A stretch of 64,000 nucleotides of DNA from Streptomyces sp. NBC_01478 (GTDB taxonomy: Bacteria > Actinomycetota > Actinomycetes > Streptomycetales > Streptomycetaceae), in contig NZ_CP109444.1 of NCBI RefSeq assembly GCF_036227225.1, positions 11,513,501 through 11,577,500 of the forward strand, in the 5' to 3' direction. The notes under the pieces are model-generated. The model searched no databases. It saw only the letters and a list, made by a program, of their open reading frames with translations, and was not told where the DNA came from. This document shows positions 26,951 through 34,572 of the stretch, piece by piece; position 1 is the stretch's first letter, and each line of letters opens with the position of its first letter. Made by a program: the position numbers and the translations under genes.

Positions 26951-28912
26951 GTGGCGGAGCGTGGAGGAGAGCCGAACAGACGCAGGCTGCTCAAGCTGAT
27001 GGGTGCCACGGCCGCCGGTGCGGTGGCCGTCCCGGCGGGCACCGGGCGCCGGGCACAGCCACGGCTCGTCGGCAGGAACGTGCCCTTCATCAGGAAGGAC
27101 GGCCTGCTCTTCAAGGACCAGAGCAAGGACGGCCGGCTGCACCCGTACGAGGATTGGCGGTTACCGGCCGAGGTCCGGGCCCGTGACCTGGTCGGCCGGA
27201 TGACGCTCGCCGAGAAGGCCGGCACGATGGTCCACCCGCTCGCGGGCGCGGCCACCGCCTACTTCCTCGACGAGGTACCCGCCGGATACCCGGCCGTCTA
27301 CAAGCCGATCCGCCCGATGATCGCCGACCGGCACATCACCTCGCTGCTCTCCATGTTCGCGACGGAGACGGCGGTCCTGGTGAGCCAGAACAACACGCTC
27401 CAGGAGATCGCGGAGACCGGACGCCTGGGGATCCCCCTCTCGCTCAGCACCGACCCGCGCAACGGCTTCGCCGCCCTCGGCGGCCAGAGCAGCCCCGCCG
27501 GCGAATTCACCAAGTGGCCGGGCACGTTGGGCTTCGCGGCCATCGGCGACCGCGACCTGGTGCGCGCGTTCGCCGACACCGCCCGGCAGGAGTACCGGGC
27601 CGTGGGCTTCTCGATCGCCCTCTCCCCGCAGGCCGACCTCGCCACGGAACCCCGCTGGAACCGGATCAACGGCACGTTCGGCGAGGACGTCGACGTCGTC
27701 ACGGACCTCACCGCGCAGTACATCCGCGGCTTCCAGCACGGCTCCGGCGGTATCGGACCGGAGAGCGTCGTCTGCGTCGTCAAACACTTCGCCGGTCATG
27801 GAGCACAGGTCGGCGGCTACGACAGCCACTTCCTGTACGGGAAGTACGCGGCCTTCCCCGGCCACGGCTTCCCGGCCCATGTGCGGCCCTTCCGTACGGC
27901 CGTCCACGGCGCCAGGGTCGGCTCGGTCATGACGATGTACTCGATCGCCCAGCAGGTCACGCTCTTCGGCCGCCCCCTGGAGCAGGTCGGCGCCGCCTTC
28001 AACCGGCAGTTGATCACCGATCTGCTGCGCCGGGACATCGGTTTCGACGGCGTCGTCCTCACCGACTGGCAGGTGACCGACGACCCGCCCACCGACCCCG
28101 AGGACCCGGTGTCCGGCAAACCATGGGGAGTCGAGACCCTCACCGAGGAGGAGCGGTTCGCCAAGGCCATCGACGCCGGGGCCGACCAGTTCGGCGGTAC
28201 GTCGAGCACGGACCGGATCGTCGCCGCGGTCCAGGACGGGCGGGTCGACGAGCGCCGTATCGACGCCTCGGTCTTCCGTATCCTGCTCCAGAAGTTCCGC
28301 CAGGGACTGTTCGAAGCCCCCTTCGCGGACTTGGACGTCGCCCAACGGACCGTAGGCAACGGCACGTTCAGGGCCGCGGCACTCCGGGCCCAGCACCGTT
28401 CTGTGGTGCTGCTCCAGAACCGAGACCGGGTTCTGCCCCTTAGAGCCGGGTCCGGCACGAAGGTCTACGGCTACGGACTCTCCGCCGCCGCGCTGACCGC
28501 CTACGGACTGACACCGGTGGCCGACCCCGCTCGGGCCGACCTCGCCGTCCTGCTGCTCCAGACCCCCAGATCGGGCCTCCATCTCGCCGACCTCGACTAC
28601 AAGGACACCAACGCCGACTACCAGGCCGTGCTGGCGGTGCGGGCGGCCGGGATCCCCTCGGTCGCCGCCGTCCAGCTCGACCGGCCCGCGATCCTCACCG
28701 ACATCCGCGACAAGGTGACCGCCCTCGTGGCGCACTTCGGCCTGTCCGAAGAAGCCCTCCTGGACGTCCTGACCGGCAGAGCCCGCCCCGAGGGCAGGCT
28801 CCCCTTCGACCTGCCGGCCACCCCGGCGTCGGTCGTCGCACAGCGGCCCGACCTGCCGTACGACCTGGAGCAGCCCCTCTACCGTCGTGGATTCCGTACC
28901 CCCGCCTGGTGA
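26951..28912 (+). CDS. Tat-exported glycoside hydrolase family 3 (beta-glucosidase-like)
   Basis: A 653-residue enzyme that should remove beta-linked sugar residues from a glycoside. The GTG at 26951 follows GGAGGGAGC. The N-terminus contains a twin-Arg signal (NRRRLLKLMGATAAGAVAVP), so the enzyme is probably exported folded. The GH3 barrel spans residues ~60-400, with KHFAGHGA and the nucleophile motif GFDGVVLTDW, Asp372. A second alpha/beta domain follows (RSVVLLQNRDRVLPL), ending near residue 640. There is no fibronectin III domain. It is 16 bases after the ABC importer genes, so it is co-transcribed and probably trims the substrate before or during uptake. Confidence 0.92.
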   Translation: MAERGGEPNRRRLLKLMGATAAGAVAVPAGTGRRAQPRLVGRNVPFIRKDGLLFKDQSKDGRLHPYEDWRLPAEVRARDLVGRMTLAEKAGTMVHPLAGAATAYFLDEVPAGYPAVYKPIRPMIADRHITSLLSMFATETAVLVSQNNTLQEIAETGRLGIPLSLSTDPRNGFAALGGQSSPAGEFTKWPGTLGFAAIGDRDLVRAFADTARQEYRAVGFSIALSPQADLATEPRWNRINGTFGEDVDVVTDLTAQYIRGFQHGSGGIGPESVVCVVKHFAGHGAQVGGYDSHFLYGKYAAFPGHGFPAHVRPFRTAVHGARVGSVMTMYSIAQQVTLFGRPLEQVGAAFNRQLITDLLRRDIGFDGVVLTDWQVTDDPPTDPEDPVSGKPWGVETLTEEERFAKAIDAGADQFGGTSSTDRIVAAVQDGRVDERRIDASVFRILLQKFRQGLFEAPFADLDVAQRTVGNGTFRAAALRAQHRSVVLLQNRDRVLPLRAGSGTKVYGYGLSAAALTAYGLTPVADPARADLAVLLLQTPRSGLHLADLDYKDTNADYQAVLAVRAAGIPSVAAVQLDRPAILTDIRDKVTALVAHFGLSEEALLDVLTGRARPEGRLPFDLPATPASVVAQRPDLPYDLEQPLYRRGFRTPAW

Positions 28913-28923
28913 TGCGGAGGAAC

Positions 28924-28976
28924 TGTTCCGGTCACCGGTCGACGCGGAACCCACCCGGTACGGCGGTGACCAGACT
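28924..28976 (+). promoter_or_regulatory. IclR-type half site and promoter for the SDR gene
   Basis: TGTTCCGGTCA at 28924 is identical to the left part of the site at 21307, but the right arm has diverged (CCGGTC). A -10-like CAGACT begins at 28971, again 47 bases downstream. The predicted leader to the ATG at 29048 is about 65 bases. This is the weakest of the six spaced sites. Confidence 0.45.
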
Positions 28977-29047
28977 GACCGTCGGCACCGGGCCCCCTCC
29001 CCAAGCGTCCGGCCGGGCTGCCGGGACCTGGAAGGCGGACCCCGCAC

Positions 29048-29884
29048 ATGCACGAGATCGGCACGAGTAAGCGCCCGGACTGGAGTCTCGCCGTGGTGAT
29101 CGGGGCCGGTGGCCTCGGTACGGCGGTGGCGCGACGGCTCGGGCAGCAGCACCGGCTGCTCGTCGTGGACATCGACAAGGACAGGGCGGACGGGGTCGCG
29201 CACCGGCTGCGCGACGAGGGAGCCGACGCCGAGCCGGTGCAGTGCGACATCACCCGGCCGGAGTCGGTACAGGAACTCGCCGAGGAGGTGGGACGGCGCG
29301 GCGGGTTCGCCGCGCTCGCGCACGTCGCCGGACTCTCCCCGTCCGCCGCCGACTTCGAGAGCATCGTGCGGGTCAACCTCACCGGAGCCGCCCTCGTCAC
29401 CCGCGCGCTGCTCCCCTTCGCGGCGCCCGGCGCGGCGGCGATCCTCATCTCCTCCCTCGCCGCGCACACCGTCACCCCGAGCGCCGCCGTCGAGGCCGTA
29501 CTGCGCGACCCGCACGAGGCCGGAACGGCGAGCCGCCTCAAGGAGGCGCTCGACGCGGAGCAGCGCACCTCCGCGATGGCCTACCACCTCTCCAAGTACG
29601 GCCTGTTGTCCCTGTGCCGGCGTGAGGCGGCGGCGTGGGGAGCGCGGGGTGCGCGGATCGTCAGTCTCTCCCCGGGGCTCATCGCCACCCCCATGGGCGC
29701 CTTCGAGTTCGAGCACAGCCCGGTCAAACGCGAGCTCTACGCCAGGACCCCGCTCGCCCGCGAGGGCACGATGATCGAGATCGCCGGAGTCGTCGCGTTC
29801 CTCGCTTCCGACCAGGCGTCGTTTATCTCCGGCACCGACCTCCTGGTCGACGGCGGACTGGCCGGCACCTTGCGCGCCGACTGA
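29048..29884 (+). CDS. Short-chain dehydrogenase/reductase
   Basis: A 278-residue SDR. The cofactor loop reads IGAGGLGTAVARRL, a variant of TGxxxGxG. VVDIDKD follows beta-2, a pattern that favours NAD(H). The active-site region has LISSLAAHT for Ser and AYHLSKYGL for YxxxK; an insertion of about 30 residues separates these two motifs. The C-terminus has the usual GTDLLVDGGLAG. It lies 135 bases after the glycosidase gene and has its own predicted promoter, so it may be transcribed both with and apart from the importer operon. Substrate is unknown; probably an alcohol or ketone of the degraded compound. Confidence 0.88.
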   Translation: MHEIGTSKRPDWSLAVVIGAGGLGTAVARRLGQQHRLLVVDIDKDRADGVAHRLRDEGADAEPVQCDITRPESVQELAEEVGRRGGFAALAHVAGLSPSAADFESIVRVNLTGAALVTRALLPFAAPGAAAILISSLAAHTVTPSAAVEAVLRDPHEAGTASRLKEALDAEQRTSAMAYHLSKYGLLSLCRREAAAWGARGARIVSLSPGLIATPMGAFEFEHSPVKRELYARTPLAREGTMIEIAGVVAFLASDQASFISGTDLLVDGGLAGTLRAD

Positions 29885-29920
29885 GCGAGACGGCGTCGGA
29901 CCGAGGCCCCGGCCCGGCCC

Positions 29921-29963
29921 GTCCCGTCTCGTTGCGTCCCGTCCCGTCCCGTCTCGTTGCGTC
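29921..29963. repeat. Two 18-bp direct repeats
   Basis: GTCCCGTCTCGTTGCGTC occurs at 29921-29938 and again at 29946-29963, 25 bases apart start to start, in a pyrimidine-purine alternating tract just upstream of an IclR-type site. It may be a slippage-prone tract or part of a regulatory region. Confidence 0.7.
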
Positions 29964-29978
29964 GCGTCGCGGAGAAAG

Positions 29979-30031
29979 TGGTCCGCCCAGCGGGATACCG
30001 GACCCGGCGCCGCCGATCGTCCCCCTAACTT
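29979..30031 (+). promoter_or_regulatory. IclR-type site and promoter for the dehydrogenase/CoA-ligase operon
   Basis: TGGTCCGCCCAGCGGGAT at 29979-29996 matches the island consensus at most positions. The -10-like TAACTT begins at 30026, 47 bases from the first base. No -35 element lies between. The predicted leader to the ATG at 30132 is about 94 bases. Confidence 0.6.
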
Positions 30032-30131
30032 TTCGCGAGCCGTGACTCCCCGGCACGGTCGGCGCCCTCGCGGCGCTCACCACGAGGGAGACCTGATGCC
30101 CACCCGCCCTCCCGGACCGGAAGGACCCACG

Positions 30132-31139
30132 ATGAAGTCCGCCATCTACAACGGGCCGCTCGACATCACCGTCACCGAGCTGGAGACCCCCACCTGCGGT
30201 CCGCGGGACGTGCTGCTTCGCAACCTGCACGCCGGCATCTGCGGCTCGGACGTGTCGGTCTACCGGCACGGTCCCGGCGCCCACCAGATCCTCAAGGGCG
30301 AGCAGTTCGGCCACGAGGTCGTCTCGGAGATCGCCGAGGTGGGCGGCGAGGTGACCGGCCTGGCGGTGGGCGACCGCGTCTATCCCTACCCCCTGCTGGC
30401 CAAGGGCGACCCGCACCGCGCCGGCTGCCTGGGCGGGTTCTCCGAGTACATCCTTGTTCCCAACTGCCGTGTCGGGGAGCAGGTGTTCAAGGTCGGCGAC
30501 CGGATCCCGACGCCCGTCGCCGGACTCATCGAGCCCTTCACCGTGGCCCACAACGCCGTACGCCGCTGCCGTCCGCAACGCGGCGAGAAGGCGATCGTCT
30601 TCGGCGCGGGCACCATCGGGATCGCCGCGGCCGTCGCGCTGAAGAGCTTCGGCGCCTCGGACGTCATGGTGGTTGACCTCTCCGAGTTCCGGCTGGCGAA
30701 GGCCGCCGGACTCGGCTTCCTGACCTGCAACTCCGCGCGGGAGGACCTGCGTTCGCGCGCCGGTGAGGAGTTCGGCGAGGTGACGAGCCTGATGGGCACC
30801 TTCCCCGACGTCGACATCTACGTCGAGGCGGCGGGGCCCGACGAACTGTTCGCCACCATCCAGTCCATGGCCAAGGCCGGCGCGCGCATCGGCGCGGTCG
30901 CCGTCCACCCCAAGCCGGTCGCCATCGACCTGGTCCGGCTGGCCTACGGCCAGCAGACCATCGTCGGCCCCGGCGGGTACCGGCCCGAGGATGTCGTCGA
31001 CGTCATGAAGATCATGGAGAGCGGAGAGTTCGACCTCGCCTCCATCATCACCCACACCTTCGAACTCGACCGGATCATCGAGGCGATCGAGACGGCGGGC
31101 GACCGCGAGTCCGCCCTCCATGTCGCGATCGCCTACTGA
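30132..31139 (+). CDS. Zinc-type alcohol dehydrogenase (MDR family) without structural zinc lobe
   Basis: A 335-residue medium-chain dehydrogenase. The ATG at 30132 follows GGAAGGA; longer in-frame starts lack a ribosome site. The catalytic zinc Cys is in GICGSDVS and the His/Glu in FGHEVV. The Cys-rich structural-zinc loop normally found after this (CxxCxxCx7C) is missing: the region goes straight from VGDRVYPYPL to CLGGFSEYI. The nucleotide site is FGAGTIGIAAAVAL with VDLSEFRLAKA after beta-2. First gene of a six-gene operon with an oxidoreductase, a metallohydrolase, a BNR protein, a ferredoxin and a CoA ligase. Likely oxidises a secondary alcohol. Confidence 0.9.
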   Translation: MKSAIYNGPLDITVTELETPTCGPRDVLLRNLHAGICGSDVSVYRHGPGAHQILKGEQFGHEVVSEIAEVGGEVTGLAVGDRVYPYPLLAKGDPHRAGCLGGFSEYILVPNCRVGEQVFKVGDRIPTPVAGLIEPFTVAHNAVRRCRPQRGEKAIVFGAGTIGIAAAVALKSFGASDVMVVDLSEFRLAKAAGLGFLTCNSAREDLRSRAGEEFGEVTSLMGTFPDVDIYVEAAGPDELFATIQSMAKAGARIGAVAVHPKPVAIDLVRLAYGQQTIVGPGGYRPEDVVDVMKIMESGEFDLASIITHTFELDRIIEAIETAGDRESALHVAIAY

Positions 31140-31182
31140 ATTCGCCTACTGCAACCGCCCACTGACGCGGAAGGACCGGGAC

Positions 31183-31932
31183 GTGACGAAGACCCTCGGA
31201 CTCATCGGAGCCGGCCGGATCGGCGGGGCACTGGCCCGGCTGGCGCTCGCCGCCGGACTGGACGTGGTGGTGAGCAACTCCCGTGGCCCGGAGACCCTGA
31301 CCGACACCGTGGCGCGGTGGGGAGAGGGCGCCAGAGCCGCCACCGTGGCGGACACGGCCCGGGAGGCCGACATCGTGGTGGCCACCGTCCCCCTGGGCGC
31401 CCATCGACGGCTTCCCGCCGACGCCCTGGCGGGGAAGACAGTGTTGGACACCATGAACTACTACCCCGAACGCGATGGCACCGTACCGGAGTTGGACTCC
31501 CGCGAACTGACCTCCAGCGAGCTGGTGCAACGCCACCTCCAGGGCGCGCGGGTGGTCAAGGCGTGCAACAACATCGACTTCCTCCGTCTGGAGATCCTGG
31601 CCCGGCCCACCGGCGCCGCCGACCGCAGCGCGCTGCCCATCGCCGGTGACAGCCATGCCGCCAAGGAAGAGGCGATCCGGCTGCTCGACGCCCTGGGCTA
31701 CGACACCGTCGACCTCGGTCCCCTGTCGGAGAGTTGGCGCAGCGAGCCGAACACGGCGGCCTACGTCCAGCCGTACCTGCCCCCGCGGCCGACCGGCCTG
31801 ACCGCGGACGAGGACGTCATGCGCTGGTTCCTGGACTGCCCCGGTGCCCCGCTGCCCGCAGACCGACTCACCGTTCTCCTGCGCGACGCCGTACGGCAGT
31901 CGCCCGCCGACGCGCGCGAACGCCTCGGCTGA
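31183..31932 (+). CDS. NAD(P)-binding oxidoreductase, F420/NADP reductase-like
   Basis: A 249-residue protein with an N-terminal Rossmann domain: LGLIGAGRIGGALARLALAA, then SNSRGPETL, where Ser/Arg after beta-2 favours NADP. DTMNYYPERDG and VKACNNIDF follow the pattern of NADPH:F420 oxidoreductase-like and NpdG-like proteins. The C-terminal half is helical and ends DARERLG. The GTG at 31183 is chosen because GGAAGGA lies 7 bases upstream. It might supply reduced F420 or act directly as a small reductase; the sequence alone does not decide. Confidence 0.82.
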   Translation: MTKTLGLIGAGRIGGALARLALAAGLDVVVSNSRGPETLTDTVARWGEGARAATVADTAREADIVVATVPLGAHRRLPADALAGKTVLDTMNYYPERDGTVPELDSRELTSSELVQRHLQGARVVKACNNIDFLRLEILARPTGAADRSALPIAGDSHAAKEEAIRLLDALGYDTVDLGPLSESWRSEPNTAAYVQPYLPPRPTGLTADEDVMRWFLDCPGAPLPADRLTVLLRDAVRQSPADARERLG

Positions 31933-31996
31933 CGAGTCCGACGAGGTCGACGACTCGGATCACCGGCACGACCTCCCTCACCGAAGGCATCACGAC

Positions 31997-32935
31997 ATGC
32001 GGACACTCAGCCTGGGCCACGCGTCGACAGACCGGATCGAGGAGCACACCCTCCCGGTCTCCCTCACCCTCCTGACCGGCGACGCGGCCCTCATCGCGCG
32101 CCACGTGGACCCGCTGCCCAGCGGGTTCCTGGACCGGGCCACGATGAACTTCCAGTTCTCCAACCACAGTTGGGTGCTGCGGGTCGACGGCCGCACGGTG
32201 CTGGTCGACCCGTGCACCGGCAACGGCCGTACGGGCAGGGGGCTTTACTTCGATGGGCTGGACGTGCCCTATCTGGACCGGCTCGCGGCCGCGGGTGTGA
32301 CGCCCGAGGCGGTCGACGTCGTCTTCTGCACCCACCTCCACCACGACCACTGCGGCTGGAACACCCGCTGGAGCGAGGGGAGTTGGGTGCCGACCTTCCC
32401 CAACGCAGACTACGTGTTCGCGGAGGAGGAGTACCGGCGGTGGGACACGGCCGGGCCGACGCACACCAACGACTTCAACCCCAACGTGTTCGACGAGTGC
32501 GTGCGTCCGGTGGCCGAGGCGGGCCTGGCCAAGGTCGTCCCGCTGCCGTACGCGATCTCGCCGAGCCTGACCGTCGAGCACGCACCGGGACACACGCTGG
32601 GGCACGCGGTGCTGGGGCTCGACTCCGGTGGCGTACGGGCGTACTTCACCGGAGACGCCTTCCACCACCCGGTCCAGTTGACCCGTCCCGAACTGCATCT
32701 GCCGGGCTGCGACGACCTGGACACGGCCGTCGCCACCCGGCGCGCACTCGTCCAACGGGCGCTCGACGAGGACGCGTTCGTCTTCCCCGCCCACTTTCCC
32801 GCACCGCACTACGGCCGACTCGCGCTCGACGGCGACGAGGTCTGTTTCCTGCCCGGCGGTGCGGCCGACACCACGGGCGACGATCAACAGCCGTCCGTGA
32901 CCGCAGAGTTGCAGCCTTCAAAGGAGCAGGCATGA
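31997..32935 (+). CDS. Metallo-beta-lactamase-fold hydrolase
   Basis: A 312-residue MBL-fold enzyme. Metal ligands are clear: THLHHDHCGW is the HxHxDH motif, EHAPGHTLGHAV gives the next His, AYFTGDAFH the bridging Asp, and AHFPAPHYG the last His. The family includes lactonases (AHL-lactonase type) and other hydrolases. In this neighbourhood, a lactone-opening step after Baeyer-Villiger oxidation is an attractive but unproven role. Start is the ATG at 31997 with GAAGG upstream. The stop overlaps the next start (ATGA). Confidence 0.9.
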   Translation: MRTLSLGHASTDRIEEHTLPVSLTLLTGDAALIARHVDPLPSGFLDRATMNFQFSNHSWVLRVDGRTVLVDPCTGNGRTGRGLYFDGLDVPYLDRLAAAGVTPEAVDVVFCTHLHHDHCGWNTRWSEGSWVPTFPNADYVFAEEEYRRWDTAGPTHTNDFNPNVFDECVRPVAEAGLAKVVPLPYAISPSLTVEHAPGHTLGHAVLGLDSGGVRAYFTGDAFHHPVQLTRPELHLPGCDDLDTAVATRRALVQRALDEDAFVFPAHFPAPHYGRLALDGDEVCFLPGGAADTTGDDQQPSVTAELQPSKEQA

Positions 32936-34293
32936 GAGCAGTGCACAGTCCCGTCCACGGACGGGTGCGAAGAGCGGCGAGAGTCTTAGGCTCCGGCCTG
33001 ATCGCCGCCGTGGTCGCGCTTCCGTTCCTGGTGACCAGCGCGCAGGCGAGTCCGGCGGGCCATCGCGGCATCCTGGAGGTCGATGCGACCCCCAACACGC
33101 CGGACCGGGTCAACGGTCAGCCGGTGGTCGCGGTCAACCCCAAGCATCCGAACAACCTCGTGTATGCGTCGACAGACCACATCGTCGACGGCGGCACGCT
33201 CGTCCGGGTGGAGTGCTACGCCGCGTTCTCGACCAACGGCGGCCGGACCTGGACCCGTACGGCCTGGCCGGTCAGTGATCATCCGCAGTGCGGCGACCCG
33301 TATCTGGCCGTCGACTCGAAGGGGATCTTCTACCTCGCCTGGAACCAACTGGGCTGCCCCGGCGACCCGGACGGACCGATCACCGGTACCTGCGACGGAG
33401 TGCCCAACAAGCTCGGGGTCGCCAGGTCGACCGACGGCGGACGCACCTGGTCGCACGCCGTCGACACCCCGGCCGTCCGCGCCGCCACGCCCCGGCTGCG
33501 GGTGGACACCGCCACCGACTACGTCTACGCGGTCGGCGCCAGCCCGGTCGGACAGCCCGGACCCTCGGCCGTCACGGTCAGCAAGGACCATGGTCTGACC
33601 TGGACGCCGGTCGCGGAACTCCCGGACCAGCCCTTCGGCAACCAGATCGCGGTGCACAACGGCGTGCTGGCCAGCGCGACGTCGGAGGTGGTCGTGGGCG
33701 GGGTCTCGGTCCAGCCCGTGAACCCCGTGTTCGAGGTGAGCCGCGACTACGGGCAGACCTTCACCGCGTACCCCGTCACCGACAGCCATGGAGTCCAGGT
33801 CGCACCGCCCTCGGGCGACCTCGTGCCGGACACCAGACTGCTGGCGTCGGACCCGATCCCCTGGGTCACCGCCGATCCCACCCGGACGGACCGGTTCGCG
33901 CTCCTGCTGCCCCGGGGCGACAACCTGGAGGTGTACGTCACGAACAACGCGGGCCGCACCTGGACCGGTCCGGCCGTGGTCGCGGCACCGGGCGCCTCGA
34001 AGCCCTGGATCGACTTCGGTCCGAAGGGAACGCTGGGCATCATGTGGCGGCACGTGGCGGGCGGGCTCGTCGACACCTACTCCACCGTCTCCTTCGACGG
34101 CGGGAGGAGCTTTCCCCGCACGGTGAAGGTCAACCGGACGAGCGAGCCGTACACCTTCCTCGGCAGTGGTGGTGACGAATGGTCGCGGATCCTCATCCAC
34201 GGCAAGTACGCCTACGTCACCTGGTCCGACGCGCGTGAGGGCGGTGCCGTGGACGGCATCGTCGCCCGCGTTCCCCTGTCCCGCTACCACTGA
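32932..34293 (+). CDS. Secreted sialidase-like BNR/Asp-box beta-propeller protein
   Basis: A 453-residue exported protein: signal peptide (VRRAARVLGSGLIAAVVALP, cleavage near AQASPA), then a beta-propeller with six Asp-box-like turns: STNGGRTWTR, STDGGRTWSH, SKDHGLTWTP, SRDYGQTFTA, TNNAGRTWTG and SFDGGRSFPR. The catalytic Arg triad and Tyr of true sialidases are not evident, so it may be a binding propeller or another glycan or polymer enzyme. Its start overlaps the stop of the metallohydrolase (ATGA), which is unusual because one product is cytoplasmic and the other secreted. AAGGAG precedes the ATG. Confidence 0.82.
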   Translation: MRAVHSPVHGRVRRAARVLGSGLIAAVVALPFLVTSAQASPAGHRGILEVDATPNTPDRVNGQPVVAVNPKHPNNLVYASTDHIVDGGTLVRVECYAAFSTNGGRTWTRTAWPVSDHPQCGDPYLAVDSKGIFYLAWNQLGCPGDPDGPITGTCDGVPNKLGVARSTDGGRTWSHAVDTPAVRAATPRLRVDTATDYVYAVGASPVGQPGPSAVTVSKDHGLTWTPVAELPDQPFGNQIAVHNGVLASATSEVVVGGVSVQPVNPVFEVSRDYGQTFTAYPVTDSHGVQVAPPSGDLVPDTRLLASDPIPWVTADPTRTDRFALLLPRGDNLEVYVTNNAGRTWTGPAVVAAPGASKPWIDFGPKGTLGIMWRHVAGGLVDTYSTVSFDGGRSFPRTVKVNRTSEPYTFLGSGGDEWSRILIHGKYAYVTWSDAREGGAVDGIVARVPLSRYH

Positions 34294-34307
34294 GTCAGCG
34301 CGGTCCG

Positions 34308-34338
34308 GGCCGCGTCTCCCTGCCGGGGAGGCGCGGCC
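34308..34338 (+). terminator. GC-rich hairpin after the BNR gene
   Basis: GGCCGCGTCTCCC pairs with GGGGAGGCGCGGCC, an imperfect stem of about 12 bp with a very short loop and no T-run. It lies 15 bases after the stop and could partially terminate the transcript before the ferredoxin gene. Confidence 0.55.
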
Positions 34339-34372
34339 CGGGCCCGTACGCCAAGCGAATTGGGAGGGCTTC

Positions 34373-34567
34373 ATGAAGGTCGTCGTCGACGAGGACAAGT
34401 GCGTCGCCGCCGGGCAGTGCGTCGCCGCGGCGGCGGACGTGTTCGACCAGCGTGACGAGGACGGCGTCGTCGTCCTGCTGACCGAGCACCCGCCGCCGGA
34501 GGTGGCCGACGACGTCCGCACCGCGGCGGCCGTGTGCCCCGCGCTCGCGATCCGGATCCAGGAGTGA
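34373..34567 (+). CDS. 3Fe-4S ferredoxin (P450-type)
   Basis: A 64-residue ferredoxin with C10-x5-C16 and C55-P as cluster ligands; Ala13 stands where a fourth ligand would be, which marks the 3Fe-4S class that donates electrons to actinomycete cytochromes P450. The C-terminus (CPALAIRIQE) is typical. Start ATG at 34373 follows GGGAGGG. The only P450 in the window is 13 kb away on the other strand, so the pair is split. The next gene, a CoA ligase, begins 5 bases after this stop. Confidence 0.93.
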   Translation: MKVVVDEDKCVAAGQCVAAAADVFDQRDEDGVVVLLTEHPPPEVADDVRTAAAVCPALAIRIQE

Positions 34568-34572
34568 CTCCC

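Noticed and set aside
27161..29716. An 851-codon open frame on the minus strand
   Set aside because: Antisense to the glycosidase and SDR genes, Arg/Gly-rich, with no recognisable domains.
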